A program made the translations under genes and the position numbers. A stretch of DNA of 25,732 nucleotides from JBQTIU01 sp052387815 (lineage in GTDB: Bacteria > Pseudomonadota > Alphaproteobacteria > CACIAM-22H2), in contig JBQTIU010000067.1 of assembly GCA_052387815.1 (NCBI GenBank), positions 1 through 25,732 on the forward strand. Direction: 5' to 3'. The notes beneath the pieces are model-generated. The model ran no database searches. It was given only the letters and a program-made list of their open reading frames with translations, and was not told the DNA's origin. This document shows, piece by piece, positions 6,143-14,784 of this stretch (its first letter is position 1; each line of letters begins with the position of its first letter).

Positions 6143-9100
6143 ATGCCGCACGCCGACTTCGTGCATCTGCGCGTCCACTCGGCCTATTCGCTGTCCGAGG
6201 GCGCGATCAAGGTCAAGGAGCTCGTCGAGCTGTGCCGGCGCGAGCGGATGCCGGCGGTGGCCATCGCCGACACCTGCAACCTGTTCGGTGCGCTGGAATT
6301 CTCGCTCGCCGCCGCCGCCGCCGGCGTGCAGCCGATCATCGGCTGCCAACTGGCCATCCGCCGCGCCGAGGCGAGAGAGCGCAACGGCCACGCCAAGCCG
6401 CCCGATGCCCTGGTCCTCATCGCCCAGAACGAGACCGGCTATGCCAATCTGATCGGGTTGGTAAGCAAGGCGTTCCTCGACACCGAGTCCGGGGAAAGGG
6501 CGCAAGTGGCCCTCCCGCTCGTCGGCGCGCACGCCGACGGTTTGATCGCGCTCACCGGCGGCCCGGCGGGCGCGGTGGGCCGCTGGTTGGCCGACGGACA
6601 GGACGCCGCTGCCGAGGCCATGCTGGCCACGCTCGCGGCCGCCTTTCCCGGGCGCCTCTATGTCGAGATCGCGCGCCACGGGCTTGGACCCGAAGCGCAG
6701 ATCGAGCCGGCCCTGATCGCGCTCGCCGACCGCCACGGCCTGCCCCTGGTGGCGACCAACGAGGTCTTTTTCGCCGACGAAGGCATGTACGAAGCCCATG
6801 ACGCGCTGTTGTGCATCGCCGAGGGACGTACCCTCGCCGAGACCGACCGCAGGCGGCTCACACCCGAGCATCGCTTCAAATCGGCGCCCAAGATGCGCGC
6901 CTTGTTCGCCGATCTGCCGGAGGCGGCGGACAACACGCTCGCCATCGCCCGCCGCTGCTCCTTGCTGTTGCGTCCGCGAGCGCCGATCCTGCCCACCCCG
7001 GCCGGCGCGCAAGCGCGGGGCGCGGCCGAGACGCTCGCCGAGCTCGCCGCCCACGGCCTGGAAGCGCGGCTTGCCGCCCAGGTCCTGCAACCACAAATGG
7101 ACGAGGGCGCGCACGCCGCCGCGCCGCGACCCTACCGCGAGCGGCTCGCCTACGAGCTCGACATCATCATCCGCATGGGGTTCGCGGGTTACTTCCTGAT
7201 CGTCGCCGATTTCGTCCAATGGGCGCGCAAGCAGGGCATTCCGGTGGGACCCGGGCGCGGCTCCGGCGCCGGCTCGGTGGTCGCCTGGGCGCTGACCATC
7301 ACCGATCTCGACCCCTTGCGGTTCGGGCTGCTGTTCGAACGCTTCCTCAATCCCGAGCGCGTGTCGATGCCCGATTTCGACATCGATTTCTGCCAGGACC
7401 GGCGCGACGAGGTCATTCGCTATGTGCAGGCCGAATACGGCAGCGACCGAGTGGCGCAGATCATCACCTTCGGCAAGCTCCAGGCGCGGGCCGTGTTGCG
7501 CGACGTGGGCCGCGTGCTCGGACTGCCTTACGGCCAGGTCGACCGCATCTGCAAGCTCGTTCCCCACAATCCGGCGCGGCCCGTGACCCTCCAGGAGGCG
7601 GTGGACGGCGAGCCGATGCTTCAGGAGATGCAGGCGGGCGACGGGGCGGTGGCGCGGCTGTTCGATATCGCGCTCAAGCTCGAGGGACTGTACCGCCACG
7701 CCTCGACCCATGCGGCGGGCGTAGTGATCGCCGACCGGCCGCTCGACCAACTGGTCCCGCTCTATCGCGACCCGCGCTCGGACATGCCGGTCACCCAGTT
7801 CGACATGAAATACGTCGAGCTTGCCGGCCTGGTCAAATTCGATTTTCTCGGCCTCAAGACCTTGACCGTGCTCGCCCGGGCCCAGGATCTCCTCGCCGGG
7901 CGCGGGCTTGGGCTCGAGCTCTCGAACCTGCCGCTCGACGACCGCAAGACTTACGACCTCTTGGCCCGTGGCGAGACGATGGGAGTGTTCCAGCTCGAAA
8001 GCGCGGGCATGCGCGACGCGGTCAGGCGGCTCAAGCCCGACCGCCTGGAGGACATCATCGCGCTGGTCGCCCTCTATCGCCCTGGCCCGATGGAAAACAT
8101 CCCGAGATACATCGCCTGCAAGAACGGGCGCGAGCAGCCCGACTACTTGCATCCCGCGCTCGAAGGCATCCTCAAGGAGACCTTCGGCGTGATGATCTAC
8201 CAGGAACAGGTCATGCAGATCGCCCAGGTGCTGTCGGGTTACAGCCTCGGCGGGGCCGATCTCTTGCGCCGCGCCATGGGCAAGAAGATCAAGGCGGAGA
8301 TGGAGGCGCAGCGCCGAAATTTCATCGACGGCGCGGTCAAGAATGGCGTCGGCGAGGCTAAAGCCTCGCAGATCTTCGACCAAGTCAACAAGTTCGCCGG
8401 CTACGGATTCAACAAGTCTCACGCCGCTGCGTATGCGCTGATCGCCTACCAGACCGCGTATCTCAAGGCCAATCATCCGGTCGAGTTCCTGGCCGCCTCG
8501 ATGACGCTCGAGCTCGGCAATACCGACAAGCTCAACCTGTTCCGCCAGGAGCTCGACCGGCTGGGGATCCAGCTCTTGCCACCCGACATCAACCGCTCCC
8601 AGGCCACCTTCGCGGTCGAGTACGGCGGCGAGGGGACGGCGGGCGCCGTCCGTTATGCCCTGGCGGCGGTCCGCAATGTCGGCCTCGCTGCCATGACGGC
8701 GCTCGTCGAGGAGCGAAGGCGGGGCGGCCCGTTCAAGGATGTGTTCGACTTCGCCCGGCGGCTCGATCCCAAGCAGGTCAACAAGCGCCAGCTCGAGGGG
8801 CTGGTCAAGGCCGGCTGCTTCGACTCGCTCGACGTCAAGCGGGCGCGGGTGTTTGCCGCCAGCGAAACGCTGTTGCGCCATGCCGCCCGGGCGGCCGACG
8901 AGCGCGATACCCACCAAGCCAACCTGTTCGGCGCCGGCGACGCGCCCCGGCCGCGCCTGCCGCCCGTCGCCGACTGGCCCCTCAACGAGCGCCTCACCAA
9001 CGAGTTCGAGGCGACCGGCTTCTACCTGTCGGCGCATCCCCTCGATGCCTATGCGAAGGGCTTGGCGCGGCTGGGCGTGATCCGGTCGAGCGAGCTCGTG

Positions 9101-9607
9101 GGCCGACTGGCGGCGGGCGGGGCGACGCGGGTCAAGCTCGCCGGCGCGGTGATCAGCAAACAAGAGCGCAGCTCGGCCCGCGGCAACCGCTTCGCCTTCG
9201 TTCAACTCTCCGACACCGGCGGCATTTTCGAGGTCGCGGTGTTTTCCGAGTTGCTCGCCGCCTCGCAGGACGTCTTGGCCGCCAACCGGCCGCTGTTGAT
9301 CGCCGCCGAGGCGCGCCTCGAGGAGGAATCGCTGCGGCTCACCGCCCAGTCGATCCAGCCGCTCGACGAGGCCGTGGCCCACGCCGCCGCGGGGCTCAAG
9401 ATCGCCATCGACGACCACGCCTTCCTGCCGGGGCTGGCAGCCGCGATCGGCGGCGAGCGACGCGGGCGTGGGCGGGTGAGCCTGGTGGTGGCGCTGGGCG
9501 GCGAGCGCGAGGTCGAAATCGCGCTCCCCGGCACCTATGCCATTTCGCCCGCCACGCGCGCCGCGCTGGGCGCGCTTCCGGGGGTGACGGACATCCAAGA
9601 AATATAA
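6143..9607 (+). CDS. dnaE: DNA polymerase III alpha subunit
   Basis: This is the replicative DNA polymerase of the chromosome. The 1154-residue product has the DnaE1 domain order: an N-terminal PHP domain (HADFVHLRVHSAYSLSEGAI), the polymerase core with the catalytic aspartate motif PDFDIDF at 410-416, the conserved GYGFNKSHAAAYALIAYQTA around 752-771, the helix-hairpin-helix region, and a C-terminal OB fold (VKLAGAVISKQERSSARGNR onwards). The ATG at 6143 follows GAGGTAGGGG at 6131-6140 and gives the usual start MPHADFVHLRVHS. An open frame extends upstream to 6005 but adds only low-complexity Arg-rich residues. A 254-base gap follows before rpsB. Confidence 0.97.
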   Translation: MPHADFVHLRVHSAYSLSEGAIKVKELVELCRRERMPAVAIADTCNLFGALEFSLAAAAAGVQPIIGCQLAIRRAEARERNGHAKPPDALVLIAQNETGYANLIGLVSKAFLDTESGERAQVALPLVGAHADGLIALTGGPAGAVGRWLADGQDAAAEAMLATLAAAFPGRLYVEIARHGLGPEAQIEPALIALADRHGLPLVATNEVFFADEGMYEAHDALLCIAEGRTLAETDRRRLTPEHRFKSAPKMRALFADLPEAADNTLAIARRCSLLLRPRAPILPTPAGAQARGAAETLAELAAHGLEARLAAQVLQPQMDEGAHAAAPRPYRERLAYELDIIIRMGFAGYFLIVADFVQWARKQGIPVGPGRGSGAGSVVAWALTITDLDPLRFGLLFERFLNPERVSMPDFDIDFCQDRRDEVIRYVQAEYGSDRVAQIITFGKLQARAVLRDVGRVLGLPYGQVDRICKLVPHNPARPVTLQEAVDGEPMLQEMQAGDGAVARLFDIALKLEGLYRHASTHAAGVVIADRPLDQLVPLYRDPRSDMPVTQFDMKYVELAGLVKFDFLGLKTLTVLARAQDLLAGRGLGLELSNLPLDDRKTYDLLARGETMGVFQLESAGMRDAVRRLKPDRLEDIIALVALYRPGPMENIPRYIACKNGREQPDYLHPALEGILKETFGVMIYQEQVMQIAQVLSGYSLGGADLLRRAMGKKIKAEMEAQRRNFIDGAVKNGVGEAKASQIFDQVNKFAGYGFNKSHAAAYALIAYQTAYLKANHPVEFLAASMTLELGNTDKLNLFRQELDRLGIQLLPPDINRSQATFAVEYGGEGTAGAVRYALAAVRNVGLAAMTALVEERRRGGPFKDVFDFARRLDPKQVNKRQLEGLVKAGCFDSLDVKRARVFAASETLLRHAARAADERDTHQANLFGAGDAPRPRLPPVADWPLNERLTNEFEATGFYLSAHPLDAYAKGLARLGVIRSSELVGRLAAGGATRVKLAGAVISKQERSSARGNRFAFVQLSDTGGIFEVAVFSELLAASQDVLAANRPLLIAAEARLEEESLRLTAQSIQPLDEAVAHAAAGLKIAIDDHAFLPGLAAAIGGERRGRGRVSLVVALGGEREVEIALPGTYAISPATRAALGALPGVTDIQEI

Positions 9608-9662
9608 CCTGACCGCCTGATATTCATCGTATTTTTAGGACTGCGCCGGGCCCGGTTTTTGC

Positions 9663-9692
9663 TTGCAACGGGGGCCGGGTTACGGCTATTGA
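9663..9692 (+). promoter_or_regulatory. Possible promoter of the rpsB-tsf operon
   Basis: TTGCAA at 9663-9668 and TATTGA at 9687-9692 are 18 bases apart and lie about 170 bases before the rpsB start, in the only sizeable gap between dnaE and the translation genes. The match is partial. A long leader would fit the feedback control known for rpsB-tsf in other bacteria. Confidence 0.3.
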
Positions 9693-9702
9693 ATCGCCGC
9701 TT

Positions 9703-9718
9703 GCCGCGCCATCGCGGC
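9703..9718 (+). promoter_or_regulatory. Hairpin in the rpsB leader
   Basis: A 6-bp GC stem (9703-9708 with 9713-9718) closes a four-base loop just downstream of the proposed promoter. It lies in the roughly 160-base untranslated leader and could be part of an S2-responsive structure, but no known leader family was recognised. Confidence 0.25.
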
Positions 9719-9861
9719 GCTTGAAAAACTCCACACGCGGGATCGCGGTTGGCAGCGTCATAGGCTGCTGGTCGATCCGGTGTCCGGTCGGCCGGGGCCC
9801 TGTACCGGCGTCGAGGACGCAAAGCCCGCGGCGGATCAACCGGAGAAGGACCTTTTCGCCC

Positions 9862-10824
9862 ATGGCGATACCGACCTTTACCATGCGTCAACTGCTCGAG
9901 GCGGGTGTCCATTTCGGACACCAGACCCGGCGGTGGAATCCCAAGATGGCGCCCTTCCTGTTCGGGGTGCGCAAGGGCATTCACGTCATCGATCTGCAGC
10001 AGACCGTGCCGCTGCTGTACCAGGCGTTGACGGCGGTGCGCGATACCGCGGCGGCGGGCGGGCGCGTGCTGTTCGTCGGCACCAAGCGCCAGGCGGCGGA
10101 GGCGATCGCCGAGGCGGCCAAGCGCTGCGGGCAATATTACGTCAATCACCGCTGGCTCGGCGGCATGATGACCAACTGGAAGACGATTTCGAATTCGATC
10201 CGGCGCTTGCGCGAGCTCGACGAACGGATCGCGCAAGAGCAAGAGAATGCGGGCATTACCAAGAAGGAGATCCTCCATCTGACCCGCGAGCGCCACAAGC
10301 TAGACCGCGCCCTGGGGGGCATCAAGGAGATGGGCGGCCTGCCCGACATGTTGTTCGTGATCGACATCAATAAAGAAGCGATTGCGATCCAAGAGGCGCG
10401 CCGGCTCAACATTCCCGTGGTCGCGGTAGTCGACAGCAACAGCGATCCCACGGGCATCAAGTATCCGATTCCCGGCAACGATGACGCGTTGCGAGCTATT
10501 CTTCTGTATTGCGAATTGGTGGCCAGCGCCGCCCTCGACGGGCTGCAAGCCGAAATGAAAGCCGCCGGCATCGACGTGGGCGAAGCCGAGACTCCGCCCA
10601 CCGAGCCGCTGCCCGAGGTCGAGGCTGAGGCCGGAGTCGCGCCGGCCGGCCGCCTCGAGGCGGCCGCCAGCGCTGCCACGGCGGCGACCCCGCTGGCGGC
10701 GCCCGCGACGGCCGCCGCGGCCGACAAACCGGTGCCCAAGAGGGCGTCGGGAGGCCCGGGCCGGCGCAGGACGACGGCCGCGCCAGCGCCCGGCGGGGAT
10801 GTGGGCAGCGGACCGACGGCCTAA
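9862..10824 (+). CDS. rpsB: 30S ribosomal protein S2
   Basis: S2 is a structural protein of the small ribosomal subunit that binds late in assembly. The first ~250 residues match the family (TMRQLLEAGVHFGHQTRRWN, FVGTKRQAAEAI, HRWLGGMMTNWKT, DINKEAIAIQEARRLNIPVV, IPGNDDALRAI). The 320-residue product is about 80 residues longer than E. coli S2 (241). The extra C-terminal tail is rich in Ala, Pro, Gly and Glu and ends in an Arg-rich stretch (PGRRRTTAAPAPGG), so it is likely disordered. The ATG at 9862 is preceded by GGAGAAGGA at 9842-9850; the frame is open to 9721 but the family start is MAIPTFTMRQLLEAG. tsf follows 24 bases after the stop. Confidence 0.96.
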   Translation: MAIPTFTMRQLLEAGVHFGHQTRRWNPKMAPFLFGVRKGIHVIDLQQTVPLLYQALTAVRDTAAAGGRVLFVGTKRQAAEAIAEAAKRCGQYYVNHRWLGGMMTNWKTISNSIRRLRELDERIAQEQENAGITKKEILHLTRERHKLDRALGGIKEMGGLPDMLFVIDINKEAIAIQEARRLNIPVVAVVDSNSDPTGIKYPIPGNDDALRAILLYCELVASAALDGLQAEMKAAGIDVGEAETPPTEPLPEVEAEAGVAPAGRLEAAASAATAATPLAAPATAAAADKPVPKRASGGPGRRRTTAAPAPGGDVGSGPTA

Positions 10825-10848
10825 GCTTCAACCCCGGGAGGTGGGATC

Positions 10849-11772
10849 ATGGCCGATATCACGGCCGCACTGGTCAAGGATTTGCGCGCCCAGACCGGCG
10901 CCGGAATGCTGGACTGCAAGCGGGCGCTGGTCGAGACCGGCGGCGACATGGAGACCGCCTTCGACTGGTTGCGCAAGAAAGGTCTCGCCGCCGCCGCCAA
11001 GAAAGCGGGCCGGGTCGCCGCCGAGGGCCTGGTCGGCGTCCACCTCGCCGGCCAATGCGGGGCTATGGTCGAGGTCAATTCCGAAACCGATTTCGTGGCC
11101 CGCAACGACGCCTTCCAGGAGTTCGTGCGCGCGGTCGGGCGGGCCGCCCTCGAGCAGGGAGGCGACATCGAGGCCTTGCTTCGGGCGGCTTATCCGGGCG
11201 GTGGCGGCACGGTCGCCGACCGGCTCGTCGAATTGGCGGCGAAAATCGGCGAGAACATGACCTTGCGGCGTAGCGCGCGCCTGGCCGTCGGCGAGGGCGT
11301 GGTCGCCAGTTATGTCCACAACGCGGCCGCCCCGGGCCTCGGCAAGATCGGCGTCCTCGTCGCGCTCGAGTCGACGGGGGATACCGCCCAGCTCAGGGCG
11401 TTCGGCAAGCAGCTCGCCATGCACGTCGCGGCGGCCAACCCGCAGGCGCTCGGCGTCGCCGACATCGATCCGCTCGCGCTGGCGCGCGAGCGCGCCATCC
11501 TGCACGAGCGCGCGACCGCCTCGGGCAAGCCGGCCGCCGTCATCGACAAGATGGTCGAAGGCCGGCTCCGCAAATACTACGAGGAGGTGGCGCTCTTGGA
11601 ACAGCTCTACGTGATCGACGGCGAGGCCCGGGTCCAGGCGGCCGTCGAGCGAGCGGCCAAGGAGGTCGGCGCCCCGATTCGGGTCGCGGCCTTCCGCCGT
11701 TTCGCCGTGGGCGAGGGCATCTGGCGCAAGGACAGCGATTGCGTCGCCGACGTCGCCGCCATGCGGCGATAG
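10849..11772 (+). CDS. tsf: Elongation factor Ts
   Basis: EF-Ts is the nucleotide-exchange factor that regenerates EF-Tu-GTP. The 307-residue product has the N-terminal UBA-like domain (ITAALVKDLRAQTGAGMLDC, then KRAL), the strongly conserved TDFVARND at 80-87 that contacts EF-Tu, the core subdomains, and the C-terminal ... SDCVADVAA segment. A near-perfect ribosome-binding site GGGAGGTGGG (10836-10845) precedes the ATG. It follows rpsB in the standard rpsB-tsf operon; pyrH comes 124 bases later. Confidence 0.97.
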   Translation: MADITAALVKDLRAQTGAGMLDCKRALVETGGDMETAFDWLRKKGLAAAAKKAGRVAAEGLVGVHLAGQCGAMVEVNSETDFVARNDAFQEFVRAVGRAALEQGGDIEALLRAAYPGGGGTVADRLVELAAKIGENMTLRRSARLAVGEGVVASYVHNAAAPGLGKIGVLVALESTGDTAQLRAFGKQLAMHVAAANPQALGVADIDPLALARERAILHERATASGKPAAVIDKMVEGRLRKYYEEVALLEQLYVIDGEARVQAAVERAAKEVGAPIRVAAFRRFAVGEGIWRKDSDCVADVAAMRR

Positions 11773-11896
11773 CCGCGGGCGCTGGTGAGGGCTTTGTGGC
11801 GAGGGCTGTGGTGTATTATGTTCGGAGTCGCATGACTGAGCGGACCCGACTTCTCGCGCCGCCACGGGCGCGCGGGGGGGCCGGGAGCGGGGCATT

Positions 11897-12652
11897 ATGA
11901 CGGCTAAGATCCAGCCGGCTGGCGAGGCGCTGGCTGCTCCCAAATACCGCCGCGTTCTGCTCAAGATCTCGGGCGAGGTCTTGATGGGAGGCCACCAATA
12001 CGGCCTCGACCCGGCGACGCTCGCCCGCATCGCCGCGGACGTGAAGAAGGTCCACGATCTCGGGGTCCAAGTCTGCCTGGTCATCGGCGGCGGCAACATC
12101 TTCCGCGGCTTCGAGGGAGTCGGCGCCGGCATCGAACGGGCGAGCGCCGACTATATGGGCATGCTGGCCACCGTCATCAACGCGCTCGCCCTGCAGAGCG
12201 CGCTCGAGCGCACCCCTGTCTACACCCGGGTGCTATCGGCCATCCCCATGTCGACGGTCTGCGAGCCCTACATCCGCCGGCGCGCGCTCCGGCACATGGA
12301 GAAGGGCCGGGTGGTGATCTTTGCCGCCGGAACCGGCAATCCGTTCTTCACCACCGACACGGCGGCGGCGTTGAGGGCCTCCGAGATGGGATGCGAGGCG
12401 CTGTTCAAGGGCACCAAGGTCGACGGCGTCTACAGCGCCGATCCCGACCACGATCCGGCGGCCCGGCGCTATGATCGGCTCGACTATCTCGACGTGCTGT
12501 CGCGCGACCTCAAGGTGATGGACGCCTCGGCGATCGCGCTGGCGCGCGAGAACCACATTCCGATCCTCGTCTTTTCGATCCACAACGTCGGCGCATTCGC
12601 CGATGCGGTCATGGGTCGCGGTCGCTTTACGATGATCGCCGACAAGGGGTGA
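11897..12652 (+). CDS. pyrH: UMP kinase
   Basis: UMP kinase phosphorylates UMP to UDP for pyrimidine nucleotide synthesis. The 251-residue product belongs to the amino-acid-kinase fold, not the adenylate-kinase type. Visible motifs are the phosphate-binding KISGEVLMGG near residues 23-32, GGGNIFRG at 64-71, and GTGNPFFTTDTAAALRA, which binds the nucleotide. The N-terminus has about 15 extra residues before YRRVLLKISGE compared with the E. coli protein. GGGAGCGGGG at 11880-11889 serves as the ribosome site. frr starts 5 bases after the stop, so the two genes are cotranscribed. A TATTAT at 11814-11819 upstream could be a -10 but lacks a convincing -35. Confidence 0.96.
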   Translation: MTAKIQPAGEALAAPKYRRVLLKISGEVLMGGHQYGLDPATLARIAADVKKVHDLGVQVCLVIGGGNIFRGFEGVGAGIERASADYMGMLATVINALALQSALERTPVYTRVLSAIPMSTVCEPYIRRRALRHMEKGRVVIFAAGTGNPFFTTDTAAALRASEMGCEALFKGTKVDGVYSADPDHDPAARRYDRLDYLDVLSRDLKVMDASAIALARENHIPILVFSIHNVGAFADAVMGRGRFTMIADKG

Positions 12653-12657
12653 GCGCC

Positions 12658-13215
12658 ATGTCAGGGGCGGATATCAACGATCTGCGGCGTCGCATGACCG
12701 GCGCCGTGGACGCCTTCAAGAAGGAATTGGCAGGCTTGCGGACCGGCCGAGCATCGGCCAGCCTGCTGGAGCCGGTCCACGTCGAGGCCTATGGCAGTCA
12801 CATGCCGATCTCCCAGCTCGCCTCGGTGAGCGTGCCCGAACCCCGAATGCTCACGGTTCAAGTCTGGGATAAAGGGCTCGCCAAGGCCGTCGAAAAAGCG
12901 ATTCGCGATGCCAATCTCGGAGTCAACCCGTTGAGCGACGGCCAGCTCATCCGCGTACCCATACCGGCCTTGTCCGAGGAGCGGCGAAAGGAGCTCATCA
13001 AGATCGCCCACAAGTACGCCGAGCACGCGCGGATCGCGGTCCGCAACGTCCGCCGCGACGGCATGGATGCGCTCAAACAGATGGAACGATCGGGCGAGAT
13101 CACCGAGGACGAGCACCGCAAGCGCGGGACCCAGATCCAGTCCCTGACCGACGAATTCATCAACAAGGTCGACGAAGGCCTGGCGGCCAAAGAAAAAGAC
13201 GTCTTGCATGTCTGA
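12658..13215 (+). CDS. frr: Ribosome recycling factor
   Basis: RRF splits post-termination ribosomes together with EF-G. The product from the ATG at 12658 is 185 residues, exactly the canonical length. It has the conserved GLRTGRASASLLEPVHVEAY near residues 26-45, the VWDKGLAKAVEKAIRDANLG segment and VRNVRRDGMDALK in the C-terminal helix bundle. A GTG at 12649 is also in frame, but it overlaps the pyrH stop and adds three unneeded residues. AAGGGG at 12644-12649 fits the ATG. The last 8 bases overlap the start of uppS. Confidence 0.97.
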   Translation: MSGADINDLRRRMTGAVDAFKKELAGLRTGRASASLLEPVHVEAYGSHMPISQLASVSVPEPRMLTVQVWDKGLAKAVEKAIRDANLGVNPLSDGQLIRVPIPALSEERRKELIKIAHKYAEHARIAVRNVRRDGMDALKQMERSGEITEDEHRKRGTQIQSLTDEFINKVDEGLAAKEKDVLHV

Positions 13216-13954
13216 CCGAACCGATGCCCTGCCCCGACCCGCGTCGCCCGCGCCGCTGCCGGTCCACGTCGCCATCATCATGGACGGCAACGGGCGGTGG
13301 GCGAGCGCGCGCGGTCTGCCGCGCGTCGTGGGACACCGGCGGGGCGCGGAGGCGGTGCGCCGCGTGATCGTGGGCGCGGCCGAGCTCGGCATCGGCTATC
13401 TCACCCTGTTCGGATTCTCGTCGGAGAACTGGAAGCGGCCGGCGGCCGAGGTCAACGAGCTGATGGGATTGCTGCGCCAGTATTTGCGCGGCGAAATCGC
13501 CGAATTGCACAAGAACGGCGTGCGGCTGCGGGTGGTCGGCGACCACGACCGCATGGCCCCCGACATCGTCAGCCTGATCGAGAACGCCGAGGAGATGACG
13601 CGCCACAATCTCGGCCTCAACTTGACCGTGGCGCTGAGCTATGGCGGCCGGGCCGAGATCATCTTGGCGGCGCGACGCATGGCGGCGGCGGTGGCGGCCG
13701 GCGAAATCGCGCCCGATGACGTCGACGAGGCGAAGTTCGGCCGCTTCCTGTGGACCCACGGCGTCCCCGACCCCGACCTCGTCATCCGCACCAGCGGCGA
13801 AAAGCGGATCAGCAATTTCCTGCTCTGGCAGTCGGCTTACGCCGAGCTCGTCTTCGTCGACACGCTATGGCCGGATTTCACCAAGCGCGATCTCGAGGAG
13901 GCGATCCGGGAGTTCCAGCGTCGCGAACGGCGCTACGGCGCCACGAGCGCCTGA
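13208..13954 (+). CDS. uppS: Undecaprenyl diphosphate synthase
   Basis: UppS condenses farnesyl diphosphate with eight isopentenyl diphosphates to make the C55 lipid carrier for peptidoglycan and LPS. The 248-residue product contains the catalytic Asp26 in HVAIIMDGNGRWA, GHRRGAEAVRR, FGFSSENWKRP, and the C-terminal signature RTSGEKRISNFLLWQSAYAE followed by LVF and TLWPDF, all typical of cis-prenyltransferases. The ATG at 13208 overlaps the frr stop by 8 bases, indicating translational coupling. The stop overlaps the proposed CTG start of cdsA. Confidence 0.96.
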   Translation: MSDRTDALPRPASPAPLPVHVAIIMDGNGRWASARGLPRVVGHRRGAEAVRRVIVGAAELGIGYLTLFGFSSENWKRPAAEVNELMGLLRQYLRGEIAELHKNGVRLRVVGDHDRMAPDIVSLIENAEEMTRHNLGLNLTVALSYGGRAEIILAARRMAAAVAAGEIAPDDVDEAKFGRFLWTHGVPDPDLVIRTSGEKRISNFLLWQSAYAELVFVDTLWPDFTKRDLEEAIREFQRRERRYGATSA

Positions 13955-14784
13955 GAGATCTGGCGCTGCCCGCATCGGGGCACGAGCTCGCCTGGCGCGT
14001 CGCATCCGCCCTGATTCTGGCGGCGGTGGCCGTGGCCGCGCTCAGCGCCGGGGTCATGGCCTTTGCAGCCCTGGTCGCGGCCGGGGCCGCCGTGCTGGCC
14101 TGGGAGTGGACGCGGTTGTGCGGCGTGGGGCGTTTCGGGGTGGCCGGCGCCGCGCAGGCCGCGACCGTCGTGGCGGTCGCCGGGTCGGCGATGATCGGTC
14201 GCCCGGATGTGGCCGCAGGATTGATCGGCCTCGGCACCGCCGTCGTTTACGCCGCCGCCAGGCGCGGCGGTTTCCTGCGGCCGGCTTGGGTCGCGGCGGG
14301 AACGATTTACATCGGCCTGCCGACGGTGGCCCTGCTCTGGCTCAGAGGCGACGCCGAGGCCGGCCGGGCGATGGTGCTCTGGCTGCTGGTCACCGTCTGG
14401 GCCACCGATATCGGCGCCTATTTCGCCGGACGGATGGTCGGCGGGCGGCGGCTTGCCCCGCGCCTGTCGCCCAACAAGACCTGGGCCGGCTTGATGGGCG
14501 CCGTGGCCGCGGCAAGCCTGGTCGGCGTCGCCGTTGCGCGGCTGGATCCAGCCAGCCCCGGGGCGGCGTTGTTGGCTGCCGCCGGCGCCACCATGGCCCT
14601 GGTGGCGCAAGCGGGGGATCTCGGCGAGTCGTGGATCAAGCGTCGCTTCGGAGTCAAGGACGCCAGCCACCTCATCCCTGGCCATGGCGGCCTGTTCGAC
14701 CGGGTCGATGGTCTGGTGGCGGCGGCGAGCATGCTGGCGGTCTGGCAGTGGACGAGCGGCGGGCTCGGGTTGTCGTGGCGCTGA
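13951..14784 (+). CDS. cdsA: Phosphatidate cytidylyltransferase (CDP-DAG synthase)
   Basis: CdsA converts phosphatidic acid and CTP to CDP-diacylglycerol, the branch point of phospholipid synthesis, at the inner membrane. The body is multispanning and ends with the family signature SWIKRRFGVKDASHLIPGHG, then GLFDRVDG. Homologues start just before a segment like ELAWRVASALILAAVAVAAL, yet no ATG, GTG or TTG is in frame near there. The best fit is a CTG at 13951 that overlaps the uppS stop as CTGA, giving 277 residues, a normal length. A second CTG at 13960 is possible, and an ATG at 13867 inside uppS would add 28 atypical residues. Function is secure; the start is not. Confidence 0.85.
   Translation: MRDLALPASGHELAWRVASALILAAVAVAALSAGVMAFAALVAAGAAVLAWEWTRLCGVGRFGVAGAAQAATVVAVAGSAMIGRPDVAAGLIGLGTAVVYAAARRGGFLRPAWVAAGTIYIGLPTVALLWLRGDAEAGRAMVLWLLVTVWATDIGAYFAGRMVGGRRLAPRLSPNKTWAGLMGAVAAASLVGVAVARLDPASPGAALLAAAGATMALVAQAGDLGESWIKRRFGVKDASHLIPGHGGLFDRVDGLVAAASMLAVWQWTSGGLGLSWR

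Noticed and set aside
5435..9598. A 1387-codon open frame on the minus strand covering most of lolD and all of dnaE
   Set aside because: It is antisense to two clear genes, has an Arg/Gly/Asp-rich composition with no family motifs, and is what GC-rich codon bias produces on the opposite strand.
9641..9660. Palindrome CCGGGCCCGG followed by five T after dnaE, resembling a terminator
   Set aside because: As a hairpin it can form only about three pairs around a usable loop, so it is too weak to call.
11791..11819. TATTAT upstream of pyrH as a promoter
   Set aside because: The -10 looks good, but at 16-18 bases upstream there is no sequence resembling a -35 box.
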